From the NCBI RefSeq assembly GCF_039536205.1, contig NZ_BAAAYL010000001.1, forward strand, positions 4,588,001 through 4,652,000: a stretch of DNA of 64,000 bases, given 5' to 3'. The translations under genes were made by a program, and so were the position numbers. The first letter of the stretch is position 1. Each line of letters starts with the position of its first letter. Under the pieces are notes generated by a model. The model did not search any database, was not told where the DNA came from, and worked only from the letters and a program-made list of their open reading frames with translations. The stretch comes from Streptomyces sannanensis. Lineage in GTDB: Bacteria; Actinomycetota; Actinomycetes; Streptomycetales; Streptomycetaceae. Below are positions 34,687 through 43,546 of the stretch, one piece after another.

Positions 34687-35514
34687 TCAGCCGAGAGCGA
34701 GCGCCTGCACGCGGTCATAGGCTCCGTTGAACTTGTCGCGGTCGCCGACGACCGGGCCGGACGATGTGTACTGCCACATCGTGTAGTAGCCCCAGCCGGC
34801 CGGGAGTTCGCCCGGGACCGTGTCGTAGCGGGCGATCCACAGCGGGTTGTTCACGGCGAAGCCGCCGTAGTTTCCGGTGCACTGCTTCCACCAGCTGGTG
34901 GCGGTGTAGATCACCGCGTCACGCCCGGTGCGGGCCTTGTACTGGTTGAGGAAGTCGCGGATCCAGGTGACCATCGCGGACTGGGTCTTGCCGTAGCAGG
35001 CGGCGCCGTACGGGTTCCACTCGATGTCCAGTGTGCCCGGCAGTGTCTTGCCGTCGCGGGACCAGCCGCCGCCGTGGTCCACGAAGTAGTTGGCCTGGGT
35101 GGCGCCGCTGGTGGTGTCCGGGGTGGCGAAGTGGTACGCGCCGCGGATCATGCCGATGTTGTAGGAGCCGTTGTACTGCTGCGCGAAGTACGGGTTCGTA
35201 AAGTACGTGCCCTCCGTCGCCTTGACGTAGGCCCACTTGACGCCGCCGGTCCACAGGGACGACCAGTTGACGTTGCCCTGGTGGCCGCTGACGTCGACGC
35301 CCTCGGTCTGGGTGACGTCGGTACCGCCGCCGGGCTTGCCGTGCTGTCCGTCGTGGGCGATGACACCCATGCCCATGTACGCGTCGCCGCGTACGGGCTT
35401 CTTGGCGGCGGTCGCCGTTCCGGGCAGTGCCAGGAGGAGGGCGAGGGCGGAGAGGAGAATCCCGGCCACCGCGAGACGCGGGCGGCGGGCCGTTCCGGAT
35501 CTGTACACGGGCAT
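34687..35514 (-). CDS. Secreted GH25 lysozyme (N-acetylmuramidase)
   Basis: 275 residues. Signal peptide MPVYRSGTARRPRLAVAGIL then LLALPGTATA, with cleavage near residue 36. GH25 domain: GVDVSGHQGNVNW, WAYVKATEGTYFTNPYF, RGAYHFATPD, and catalytic TLDIEWNPYG with the conserved Asp/Glu pair, ending in WQYTSSGPVVGDRDKF. It cleaves peptidoglycan outside the cell. ATG 35514 has GGAGG upstream. Its 3' end is the unit duplicated in the downstream tandem array; the reading frame itself is intact. Confidence 0.93.
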   Translation of the reverse strand: MPVYRSGTARRPRLAVAGILLSALALLLALPGTATAAKKPVRGDAYMGMGVIAHDGQHGKPGGGTDVTQTEGVDVSGHQGNVNWSSLWTGGVKWAYVKATEGTYFTNPYFAQQYNGSYNIGMIRGAYHFATPDTTSGATQANYFVDHGGGWSRDGKTLPGTLDIEWNPYGAACYGKTQSAMVTWIRDFLNQYKARTGRDAVIYTATSWWKQCTGNYGGFAVNNPLWIARYDTVPGELPAGWGYYTMWQYTSSGPVVGDRDKFNGAYDRVQALALG

Positions 35515-35554
35515 GCGTGCCTCCGAAAGGCTCGATGCGGGGATCTGATGACGC

Positions 35555-35576
35555 GTCCACACGTAATGGTGTGGAC
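35555..35576. promoter_or_regulatory. Perfect palindrome upstream of the lysozyme gene
   Basis: GTCCACAC and GTGTGGAC separated by 6 nt, 40 nt upstream of the lysozyme start and 175 nt from the marR start. Size and symmetry suggest an operator; the regulator could be the adjacent MarR protein. Confidence 0.45.
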
Positions 35577-35751
35577 ATGTCAGAAGACGCTACGCACGTA
35601 GACCCGACGACGGAAGAGGGATGGGGCGGCACCTTTGGTCTTGTCCTGTGAACTCTTCGGCGAGCTGCGGTGACGGCCGGGTGCGGCCGAGAACTTTCAG
35701 TCGATGGGAAATACTGGTTCCGGCAGGCGGAAACACGCGAGGAGAACTGAA

Positions 35752-36249
35752 ATGAACGGAACCGACTCCGGCGCCGGAGACGGTGCGGGAGGAGCCGAGA
35801 GTTCGGGGGAGGGCCGGGAGTTCCAGGAGTTCCTCGCGCTGGAACGGGAACTCGCCGTCTTCCTCCGTCGCGCCAGGGCCTCCTCCGGTGAAATGGCCCG
35901 CGAGGTCCACCCGGAGCTGGAGTCCGCCGCCTACGGGCTGCTGGTGCGGCTGGAGGAGGCGGGCCCGCAGCGGGCCACCGACCTCGCCGGGTACTTCGGG
36001 GTCGGCAAGGCGACGATGAGCCGGCAGTTGCGCGCCCTGGAGGAGCTGGGGCTGGTCGACCGCGAGCCCGATCCGGCCGACGGGCGGGCCTTCCTCGTCC
36101 GGCTCACCCCCGGCGGCCTGGAGCGGTTCCGCCGCGTACGGGACGCGCGCCGGGACCAGTACGTACGCCGGCTCGCCGACTGGGACCGGGCCGAGGTCGC
36201 CGAACTGGCCCGGCTGCTCCATCAGCTGAACGCCCGTGCGGAAGGCTGA
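35752..36249 (+). CDS. MarR-family transcriptional regulator
   Basis: 165 residues, ATG with GGAGAA. Winged helix-turn-helix: GLLVRLEEAGPQRATDLAGY then FGVGKATMSRQLRALEELGL VDREPDPADGRA (recognition helix and wing with the DGR motif). A Gly/Ser/Glu-rich N-terminal 20 residues precede it. It is divergent from the lysozyme gene and convergent with the PP2C gene. Ligand unknown. Confidence 0.92.
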   Translation: MNGTDSGAGDGAGGAESSGEGREFQEFLALERELAVFLRRARASSGEMAREVHPELESAAYGLLVRLEEAGPQRATDLAGYFGVGKATMSRQLRALEELGLVDREPDPADGRAFLVRLTPGGLERFRRVRDARRDQYVRRLADWDRAEVAELARLLHQLNARAEG

Positions 36250-36255
36250 GGGAGC

Positions 36256-37035
36256 TCAGACCTCGACGTAGACGGCTGTCGCGTCGTCATGCGTCTTCCA
36301 GCGGCGGACCGCATGCCCGGTGTCCGCCGACTCCAGGGCGCGCACCCGGTCGATGAGTGCCTGCGGGCCCTCCTTGCGCAGCATGGCCAGGCAGTCCACC
36401 CAGTCGCCCTCGGCGAAGAGGTCCGTCCAGCGGCTCGCCCCGTCGGTCAGCGCCGCCAGGGACCGTATCCGCGTACGGGCCACCGTGCCCGTCACCGCCC
36501 GGGCGGCCACGGCGGGGTCGGCGGCGGCCGTGAAGAAGCCGCCCTCCGCGTTGCGCAGCGCGTCCGTCGCGGCGAGTGAGCGGCGCACCTCGTCGGGGAT
36601 GCGGTCCAGTCGGTCGTCCAGCACCGCCCGTACCGTGCCGTCCGGTGACTCCAGCAGCAGGGTGGAGTCCGAGAGCACCAGATGCTCCACGATGTCCGCT
36701 CCCCAGCGGACGAGGATCACCGTTGCCTGCGGAGTGCGGATGTGAGAAAGGTCACAGGTGTCCCGGTGGGCGTCGGCGGTGCGCCGGATGGCCTTCGCGA
36801 GGATGTCGACCAGAGTCACATCCCGTAGTGAACAGGACAGTTCGGTCAGTGTTCCGCCGAGCCGTGCGGTGAACCACGGCACGCCGTGTACACAACCGTC
36901 GTCACCGGCCGGTGGAGTCACCCCGTCGAGTACGACCAGTGTCCCGCCCCCTCCTGTTGTGGGCAGCGCGACGGAAGCCCAGTCCTCATTGGGGCGTTCG
37001 GGGTCGCCGGGGGCCGTGGCGAGTTCGATCCGCAT
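36256..37035 (-). CDS. PP2C-like phosphatase-fold protein
   Basis: 259 residues from ATG 37035 (MRIELATAPGDPERPNEDWA). N-terminal NEDWASV and LVVLDGVTPP correspond to the PP2C motifs around the first metal aspartates; HLVLSDSTLLL and SLAALTDGASRWTD correspond to later ones. The canonical DG(M)GG is reduced to LDGVT, so catalytic activity may be altered. A longer frame to 37155 has no conserved start. It could act on Ser/Thr-phosphorylated regulators. Confidence 0.75.
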   Translation of the reverse strand: MRIELATAPGDPERPNEDWASVALPTTGGGGTLVVLDGVTPPAGDDGCVHGVPWFTARLGGTLTELSCSLRDVTLVDILAKAIRRTADAHRDTCDLSHIRTPQATVILVRWGADIVEHLVLSDSTLLLESPDGTVRAVLDDRLDRIPDEVRRSLAATDALRNAEGGFFTAAADPAVAARAVTGTVARTRIRSLAALTDGASRWTDLFAEGDWVDCLAMLRKEGPQALIDRVRALESADTGHAVRRWKTHDDATAVYVEV

Positions 37036-37358
37036 CCGGCCAGTCTGCACGACGCCTTCACGGCCCCGCACGGTGCGTGAGGATCGGCACGCGGAGGCGG
37101 CCGGGCGCCGGATTTTCACCGGAATACGTGACTCCGGGAAGCTGCGGGCGCACATCCTTCCAAAGGGCGTGCTGAAGGTCCAACCGGCTCACCGCCAGCC
37201 CCCGTTCCGGCGGCACGGGGAAGTTGTTCGTCAACTCTCGAGTCGTGTTCACTCGTTCAGGTGGCGGAGGGGTCGAAACCCGTCCTACCTTCCGAAACCA
37301 CTGCAAAGGTCCGAGTGACCGGCCGTCACCCGTCGTCCTGGGTGGGCGAGTCAAGCGA

Positions 37359-40076
37359 GTGAGATTGCGAGCACCGGTGCAGAAGAAGCGGCCTCGGGGC
37401 AAAGATGGCACGCCCACCGAACGCACGGTCCGGGTACGCAGCAGGCTGGTCGTCTCGGTGGCCGTCGTCGCCCTCGCGATCGCCGGCGCCGCGGCACCCG
37501 CCGTCATCGGCGCGTCGGCCCAGCTGACCGAGTCGACGCAGCTGGCCGACCTTGCCGCACTCGACCAGCAGGCCGTCACCCTCGCCCACTCCCTCGCCGA
37601 CGAACGCGACGAGGTCACCGCGTACATCGCCGCCGGGCGGGAGAAAGGGCTCCCCAGGGAGCTGAGCGCCCGCGTCGACCGGCAGATCGCCGAGATCCGG
37701 GCCACCGCGCCCGCCGCCCTCGGCCGGAAGCTCGACACCGTTCCCGACGTGCGCAGGACCGCCGTCACCGGCAAGGGCTCCGCCCTGGCGGCCCACAAGG
37801 CGTACTCCGAGGTCATCGCCGAGCTCCAGAGTGTCGCCGACGAGATCGCCGAGAAGACGCCCCCCAGGGCCGCCGAGGCCACCCGGGCCCCCGCCGCCCT
37901 CGGCCGCGCCGTCGAACAGGCCTCCGCCACCCGCGGACTGCTGCTCGCCGCACTGGCCGTGCCGCGCGAAGAGCCGCACACCAGCTACGACCCGGTCACC
38001 GGGCTGATGGTCGAGGCCGAGGACAAGGGCTCCGCCCGCGACCGCGACGCGCTCAGTGCCGCCGCCCAGCAGGCCCGGGTCGGCGAACTCGCCGCGCTCG
38101 CCGACTTCACCCGGGCCGCGAGCCCCACCGCCCGCGAATCGTTCACCGCCACCGTCTCCGGACCCGAGGTCAACACCGCCGAGCGCCATCTCGCGAGCCT
38201 CACCGACCGGCCGGAGCTCTCCGACGAGGACCTGAAGACCAGCCGGGAGAAGGCCGGCTCGGCGCTCTCCGCGCGGCTCGACCTGATGCGCGGCGTCGAG
38301 GCATCCCTCGCCACCGCCCAGGTCGAACGCCTCGAAGCGCTGCGCGACGACGATTTCACCGCACTTCAGATCCGTGTCGGCCTGGCCGGTCTGTGCCTGC
38401 TGATCGCCGTCGGTGCCTCCACCGCCGTGGCCCGTACGCTCACCCGGCCGCTCGCCGTGTTGCGCCTCGGCGCGGCCCGGCTCGCCTCGGCCCCGTCGGC
38501 GGCGGAGGCCGAGCCGGTCCGCTTCACCGGCCGCAACGATGAATTCGCTCAGGTCGTACGGTCCATCAACACCCTGCACAGTCGGCTGGCGGAAGCCGAG
38601 GCCCGGGCCGGGAAGCTGGCCGATGAACGCGGCCACCAGATCGACGGGCGCAAGAAGCTCGCCGCCGACCGCGAGAAGCTGCTCGCCGAGCGCACCGCAC
38701 TGCAGGAGCGTGCCACCGGGCTCCAGGAACAGGTGGCCGAGCTCGACGCCCGGCTGGAGGCGGCCCGGCACCGCGTCGAGCGCACCCTCGTCAATCTCGC
38801 CCTGCGCAACCTCGGCCTCGTCGAGCGGCAGCTCGCCGTCATCGAGGGCCTGGAGGACCGCGAGCAGGACTCGGAGCAGCTCGCCACCCTCTTCAAGCTC
38901 GACCACCTGGCCACGGTCATCCGCCGGCACAGCGAGAACCTGCTGGTCCTCGCCGGTTCCGAGCATGTCCACCAGACCGCCGGCCCCGTCCCGCTGGTCG
39001 ATGTACTGCGCGCCGCGGTCAGCGAGATCGAGCGGTACGAACGGGTCGACATCCAGCCCCTGCCGCCGCAGGCCAGGATCGCCGGCTTCGCCGCGGACGA
39101 CCTGAGCCATCTCGTCGCCGAACTGCTCGAGAACGCCACCTCCTTCTCGCCGCCCGAGGCCAAGGTCAAGCTCTCCGGCCGGCTGCTGGAGAGCGGTGAG
39201 GTCATGCTGTCCGTCCAGGACGAGGGCATCGGCCTCTCGGAGGGCCGCCGTACCGAGCTCAACGTCCGGCTCGCCGACCCCGAGTCGTACGAGCCGGGTG
39301 AACCGGGCACGGACGGCGGCGGCCTCGGGCTGCATGTGGCCGCACTGCTGGCCAAGCGGCTCGGTGTACGCGTCGAGCTGCGGGAACAGGACGACAGCCC
39401 CGGCATCACCGCGGTGGCGGTGCTCCCGGAGACGATGCTGACGAGCGTGCCCCCGGCCGTCCCGGCCCAGGGCACCCCGGGCTCGGTGGCGGAGGCCGAC
39501 TCCCACACCCTGCCGGCCCCCCGGATGCCTGCGGCGCCGGCGGAACCGGACACGCACGAGCGCACCCCGGACGGCGAGGACACGATTCTCGTCGACGAGC
39601 CGACGTTCACGATGCGTCTGCCGGAGACTGACGTGGTCATCGAGGCCGCGGAGGCGGCCGTCGCCGCCGCGGAGTCCGAGACCGAAGCGCCCGAGTCCGA
39701 GGCCGGCCGGCCCGCGCCCGAGTCCGAGGCCGAAGCGTCCGAGGCCGAAGCGTCCGAGGCCGAAACCCCCGAGGCCGAAGCGCCCGAGACCGAAACCCCC
39801 GAGGCCGGCCGGCCCGCGTCCGAGGCAGCCGATCCGGCACCGCAGGTCACCGACAAGGGACTGCCCAAGCGGACGCCCAACATCGTGAAGGCCGGGCCCG
39901 CGCCCGAGATGCGCCGGGGCGGCGTCGACGCGGAAGCGCTGCGGCGCAAGCTCGGCGGCTTCCACCAGGGAGCCAAGGACGGCCGGCGCGACGCCGAGAC
40001 CGAGATCAGCGAAGCAGCAGCAGCACGTACGGCGGCAGAAGAGGCGGGGGAGACAGTCGAGGAGGCACGCAGTTGA
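37359..40076 (+). CDS. cvnA: Conservon-type (CvnA-like) sensor histidine kinase
   Basis: About 905 residues. Membrane segments near 30-55 (LVVSVAVVALAIAGAAAPAV) and 340-365 (GLAGLCLLIAVGASTAVART) flank a large nitrate/NIT-type extracytoplasmic sensor. HAMP, a long coiled coil (ERTALQERATGLQEQVAELD), the H-box region (VNLALRNLGLVERQLAVIEG) and HATPase (LVAELLENATSFSPPEAKVK, GGGLGLHVAALLAKRLGV) follow. The C-terminal 250 residues are low-complexity (repeated ESEAE/SEAEA) before KRTPNIVKAGP. Start uncertain between GTG 37359 and 37377. The stop overlaps cvnB (TTGA). CvnA normally signals to a Roadblock protein, a DUF742 protein and a small GTPase. Confidence 0.88.
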   Translation: MRLRAPVQKKRPRGKDGTPTERTVRVRSRLVVSVAVVALAIAGAAAPAVIGASAQLTESTQLADLAALDQQAVTLAHSLADERDEVTAYIAAGREKGLPRELSARVDRQIAEIRATAPAALGRKLDTVPDVRRTAVTGKGSALAAHKAYSEVIAELQSVADEIAEKTPPRAAEATRAPAALGRAVEQASATRGLLLAALAVPREEPHTSYDPVTGLMVEAEDKGSARDRDALSAAAQQARVGELAALADFTRAASPTARESFTATVSGPEVNTAERHLASLTDRPELSDEDLKTSREKAGSALSARLDLMRGVEASLATAQVERLEALRDDDFTALQIRVGLAGLCLLIAVGASTAVARTLTRPLAVLRLGAARLASAPSAAEAEPVRFTGRNDEFAQVVRSINTLHSRLAEAEARAGKLADERGHQIDGRKKLAADREKLLAERTALQERATGLQEQVAELDARLEAARHRVERTLVNLALRNLGLVERQLAVIEGLEDREQDSEQLATLFKLDHLATVIRRHSENLLVLAGSEHVHQTAGPVPLVDVLRAAVSEIERYERVDIQPLPPQARIAGFAADDLSHLVAELLENATSFSPPEAKVKLSGRLLESGEVMLSVQDEGIGLSEGRRTELNVRLADPESYEPGEPGTDGGGLGLHVAALLAKRLGVRVELREQDDSPGITAVAVLPETMLTSVPPAVPAQGTPGSVAEADSHTLPAPRMPAAPAEPDTHERTPDGEDTILVDEPTFTMRLPETDVVIEAAEAAVAAAESETEAPESEAGRPAPESEAEASEAEASEAETPEAEAPETETPEAGRPASEAADPAPQVTDKGLPKRTPNIVKAGPAPEMRRGGVDAEALRRKLGGFHQGAKDGRRDAETEISEAAAARTAAEEAGETVEEARS

Positions 40077-40558
40077 CTGCGACGGGAACGTTCGGACTGA
40101 GCAGTGAAGCCCGCAATCTGCACTGGCTGCTGACCAACCTGGTCGAGGAGGTGCCAGGGCTGCTGTCCGTCGCCGTTGTCTCGTCCGACGGACTGCTGCT
40201 GCTCTCCTCCGACCCCGAGACCCGGGGAACCGCGGTCACCGGCGTCGGCAGGCAGGACGGTCCGAGGGGAGCCGGCGCCGATCTGGCCACCATCGTGTCG
40301 GGCATCGCCAGCCTCACCGTGGGCGCCGCCCGTCTGATGAACGGCGGAGACATGAAGCAGACGATGGTCGCCATGGACGAGGGCAGTGTCTTCGTCATGT
40401 CGATCAGCGACGGCTCGCTGCTCGGCGTCCATGCCGCCCCCGATGTCGACATGAGTGTCGTCGCCTACCACATGGCGCTGTTCGTCGGCCGTGCCGGCCA
40501 CGTCCTCACCCCTGAACTGCGCAGTGAGCTGCGACAGACGATGGAGGCCGCCCGGTGA
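40073..40558 (+). CDS. cvnB: Roadblock/LC7 domain protein (CvnB-like)
   Basis: 161 residues, TTG start with GGAGG. Roadblock fold: EARNLHWLLTNLVEEVPGLL then SVAVVSSDGLLLLSS and GVHAAPDVDMSVVAYHMALF. In conservons this protein regulates the CvnD GTPase. The stop overlaps the broken cvnC (GTGA). Confidence 0.93.
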   Translation: MTATGTFGLSSEARNLHWLLTNLVEEVPGLLSVAVVSSDGLLLLSSDPETRGTAVTGVGRQDGPRGAGADLATIVSGIASLTVGAARLMNGGDMKQTMVAMDEGSVFVMSISDGSLLGVHAAPDVDMSVVAYHMALFVGRAGHVLTPELRSELRQTMEAAR

Positions 40559-40707
40559 CGCCTGCCACGTCCGTTCGCAGGCTTCCGGTACGCGCTGCCG
40601 ACCGCCGCCCCGCCAGGGTGCGCCCGTACTCGGTCACCGGCGGTCGTAGGCGCTTCGGGCATGTGCTGCTCGTCGAGACCTTCGTGGCGGCGCTCGAACG
40701 TCTCTGA
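40555..40707 (+). pseudogene. Truncated cvnC (DUF742)
   Basis: GTG overlapping the cvnB stop. Only 50 residues: RRLPVRAADRRPARVRPYSV TGGRRRFGHVLLVETFVAAL. RPYSVTGGR is the DUF742 opening motif; the helix-turn-helix-like remainder is missing, and no CvnD GTPase gene follows. The conservon is incomplete. Confidence 0.75.
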
Positions 40708-40723
40708 TCAGCTAAGCGATCCC

Positions 40724-40798
40724 ATGCGAACCGACTTCGAGAACTACTTCTACGACCCGGAGAAGGCGGCGGCGTACCTCGTGGACGCATCCGCCTGA
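40724..40798 (+). other. Small open frame after the broken conservon
   Basis: 24 codons, MRTDFENYFYDPEKAAAYLV DASA, no obvious ribosome site. It reads like a protein end or start (acidic, aromatic) and may be what is left at the deletion that removed cvnD. Confidence 0.25.
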
Positions 40799-40814
40799 CC
40801 CGGGCCGGCGCCGC

Positions 40815-41936
40815 TCACGGGGGCGGCGCCGTCGCGGAGCCGTAACCCGCGTCGGACCCCGCCTCGGCCCCCTCCGGGAGACGGGGCGGGGTGTACGACT
40901 TCAGCGGCACACCGGCCGGGTCCGGGCGGACCGCGCCCAGCAGCGGATTCGCCGCGACGGGCGAGACCTTGACCCGCGTACCGGGGCGCGGTGCCTGGAT
41001 CACCAGCCCCCCGCCCAGATAGACCGCCACATGGGTGGCCTGGGGGAAGTACACCACCAGATCTCCCGGACGCACCTCGGTCAGCGGCACCCTCGGCAGC
41101 CGCCGCCACTGCTCCTGGCTGGTCCGCGGGATCGTCCGGCCCGCGGACGCCCAGGCCTGCTGGGTGAGCCCCGAGCAGTCGAAGGACCCCGGGCCCTCCG
41201 CTCCCCACTTGTACGGCTTGCCGATCTGCCTCACCGCGTACGCCACCGCCGCCCCGCCCTCCTTCGACGGTGAGCGCGTATGGGTGAGCGCACCGGATTC
41301 CAGCAGCTCACGCTGGGCCTTGTCGACTGCGGCCTGCTCCAGCCGGGCCAGCTCCGTGAGTTGGCCGACGGTGAGCGAGGTCAGCAGCTTCTCCACCTGC
41401 TTCAGCTTCGACTGAACGGTGTCACGCTCCTTCTTCTGCCGGTCGGCCAATGCCTGCTGCACGTCGAGCGCCGCCTTCGCCCTGGCCGCCAGGTCCTCGG
41501 CGCGCCGCTCCGCACCGTCCAGCCGGGCCACCGTCGCGGCCCGCCCGGCGGCCGCGCGCCGGATGAGGTGGCCCTGGTCCAGAAGTGTCTGCGGATCCTT
41601 CGCCAGCAGCAGCCGCAGATACGGCGACAGCGTGCTGTGGCCCTGGTACTGCTCCCGGGCCAGCCGCCCCGCCTCCGCACGGCCGCCGGCCAGCGCGAGG
41701 CGCGCGTCGGCGAGCCGGGCGTTCAGGCGTGCCGACTCCGCTCGCTGCTTCTTGAGTTGCTCCTCCGTCGCGTTGAACGCCTCACTGGCCGTCTCGGCCT
41801 GCCGGTACAGCGTCTGGAGCTCGGTCAGCAGCGCGCTCACGGAACGCTCGGGAGGCGCGGCCGCCACTGTGGTCGCCCCGAGGGCAGCGGCCGCCGCCAC
41901 CACTGTGCACGCCCTGCCGAGAAACCATGCTGACAT
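40815..41936 (-). CDS. Secreted NlpC/P60 peptidoglycan endopeptidase
   Basis: 373 residues, ATG with GGAGGTGA. Signal peptide MSAWFLGRACTVVAAAAALG ending AAA; long coiled coil (about 35-230, LLTELQTLYRQAETASEAFN to QLTELARLEQAAVDKAQREL); C-terminal NlpC/P60 domain with the catalytic Cys in GPGSFDCSGLTQQAW, His in ATHVAVYLGGG and downstream polar residue. RipA/Cwp-like architecture: the coiled coil probably controls the hydrolase during cell separation. Confidence 0.92.
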   Translation of the reverse strand: MSAWFLGRACTVVAAAAALGATTVAAAPPERSVSALLTELQTLYRQAETASEAFNATEEQLKKQRAESARLNARLADARLALAGGRAEAGRLAREQYQGHSTLSPYLRLLLAKDPQTLLDQGHLIRRAAAGRAATVARLDGAERRAEDLAARAKAALDVQQALADRQKKERDTVQSKLKQVEKLLTSLTVGQLTELARLEQAAVDKAQRELLESGALTHTRSPSKEGGAAVAYAVRQIGKPYKWGAEGPGSFDCSGLTQQAWASAGRTIPRTSQEQWRRLPRVPLTEVRPGDLVVYFPQATHVAVYLGGGLVIQAPRPGTRVKVSPVAANPLLGAVRPDPAGVPLKSYTPPRLPEGAEAGSDAGYGSATAPPP

Positions 41937-42080
41937 GGGGTCACCTCCGATACGGATCGTGACCCCCGCAAACGTCGAGGGCTGCCGCGAATAGCCGATT
42001 CGGCGCAATGAGGTCACCCCTGGCGGCAAACCCGCCCGGGCTCCCCGCGCGCCTGCGGGACATGCTGTGAGACTGGTGCC

Positions 42081-42356
42081 GTGAAGAGCGAGAACACCCC
42101 CTTCGTCGGCGGCCCCCTCGACGGGCGCGAGCTCCAGGTCCTCGTCGGCCCGACCGGCCAGCCACCGAAGTGGTACGAGGTGCCGGTGCCCGACGAGAAG
42201 GGCGGTCCGCCGACCGTGTACACCTACGAACGCGTACCGGCGGGCCACACCAAGCGGCTGGGGCTGCCCCGCGGCTGGAGATACGTATACGTCCCGGAAG
42301 GCCGTGAGCCGCGCAAGTGGCCGTGGACCAAGCCGAAGCCGAAACCGGAGCCCTGA
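42081..42356 (+). CDS. Small conserved hypothetical protein
   Basis: 91 residues, GTG start. [20 protein letters not shown] then [20 protein letters not shown] and a basic Pro-rich end ([13 protein letters not shown]). Composition and codon usage support a real gene. FVGGPLDG followed by Y.Y is common in small phage-like/streptomycete proteins of unknown role. Confidence 0.65.
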   Translation: MKSENTPFVGGPLDGRELQVLVGPTGQPPKWYEVPVPDEKGGPPTVYTYERVPAGHTKRLGLPRGWRYVYVPEGREPRKWPWTKPKPKPEP

Positions 42357-42360
42357 GCGC

Positions 42361-42562
42361 GGTTCAGGTGAGCAGGCCGGAGCTCTTCCACAGGCGGCGG
42401 CCGATGCCCTGGAGGATGCCCACGTCGTCCAGGTTGTGTCGATGTGCGGCTCCGCCGCGTGGAGGTCAGCCGCTTCGTCTTGTGGTGGGGGTGGTTCAGG
42501 TGAGCAGGCCCGAGCTCTTCCACAGGCGGCGGCCGATGCCCTGGAGGATGCCCACGTCGTCG
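42361..42562. repeat. Direct repeat of the 3' end of the AurF-like gene
   Basis: 70 bp at 42361-42430 recur almost identically at 42493-42562 (offset 132). The second copy is the true gene end encoding DDVGILQGIGRRLWKSSGLL T. The first is a detached copy of these codons and stop, with a spacer containing GCTCCGCCGCGTGGAGG. Confidence 0.85.
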
Positions 42563-43416
42563 AGGAAGTCCGTGAGCCGCTTCGCTCCGCTCTGCATCAC
42601 CTCGCGGCGGTGGCCGCTGGCCCTGACCTGGGTCACGGCCTCGCGGCGGTCCAGACCGACGTTCGTGTACACCTGCGGGCTGACGAAGCAGGCCGAGAAG
42701 ACGCGGGCCGCCTCGCCGCAGCTGACCCGGGTCAGCTCCCGCTCCCAGCGAGGCGCGGTGACCATCTGGCGCCGCAACTCCTCACGCGCGTACCGCACAT
42801 GACGGGCCTCCTCGACCACATGGATGCGGGTCACGCCACGGACCAGGGACTGGACACGCTCGTCCGGGAAGGTCAGCCGCTGCATCCAGTCCAGGATTTC
42901 CTCGCCGAGCAGGGTCGCCGCGAAGGAGCCGGGCGTCGTGGAGACGGTCTTCAGGACCCGCGCGAGGTTGTGGTACACCCTCGGCACCGGACAGGCCGGC
43001 GCCCCGGACTTCGTGATCAACCTGGCGAACATCATCGAGTGCTGGCACTCGTCGGCTATCTCCGTCAGCGCGTACCGCACATGATTGCTGGTCACGGACT
43101 TGTCGTAGATGTGCCGCACCAGCAGCTGCATCAGAATGATCTCGAACCAGATGCCCAGCGAGGCCAGCGAGGCCGCCTCGTGCCGGGCCAGCTCCATCCG
43201 CTGCTCCTCGGACATCCCGCGCCACAGCGGGGTGTCGTAGAGCGAGATCAGCTCCGGCGGCCAGAACCATTTGCCCTCCTCGAGGGGCGCGTCCCAGTCC
43301 AGCTCCTTGTCGGGGTCGAAGGAGTGCCTGGCCGAGGAAGCGAGCAGGCGCTCCGCGACCTGCTCGCGGTCCCTGAGCGGACCGAGCGTGTCCCTGAGTA
43401 TGTCTGTGGTCGTCAT
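42496..43416 (-). CDS. AurF-type di-iron oxygenase family protein
   Basis: 306 residues from ATG 43416 (MTTTDILRDTLGPLRDREQV). Helical ferritin-like core with iron-ligand patterns: MELARHEAASLASLGIWFEI, ALTEIADECQHSMMFARLI and VTRIHVVEEARHVRYAREEL (repeated E..H/ExxH). This is the pattern of AurF N-oxygenases (p-aminobenzoate N-oxygenase family). The substrate is unknown. It is divergent from another ferritin-like gene 130 bp away. Its 3' end is duplicated downstream. Confidence 0.85.
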   Translation of the reverse strand: MTTTDILRDTLGPLRDREQVAERLLASSARHSFDPDKELDWDAPLEEGKWFWPPELISLYDTPLWRGMSEEQRMELARHEAASLASLGIWFEIILMQLLVRHIYDKSVTSNHVRYALTEIADECQHSMMFARLITKSGAPACPVPRVYHNLARVLKTVSTTPGSFAATLLGEEILDWMQRLTFPDERVQSLVRGVTRIHVVEEARHVRYAREELRRQMVTAPRWERELTRVSCGEAARVFSACFVSPQVYTNVGLDRREAVTQVRASGHRREVMQSGAKRLTDFLDDVGILQGIGRRLWKSSGLLT

Positions 43417-43546
43417 GGCTGGAGGCACCTCGTACATGGAGTCACCGGCGGTCACCTGCTGATGAGACTGCCCGTCAGCAAGACCGTCAACCCCTCTGCG
43501 CGCCTCTTGTTGACCCGGCGTCCAACACCGTGTGAGCCTGCCGTGT

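Noticed and set aside
41937..42080. Possible gene in the NlpC-P60 to small protein gap
   Set aside because: Short, carries the P60 ribosome site and promoter only; no conserved frame.
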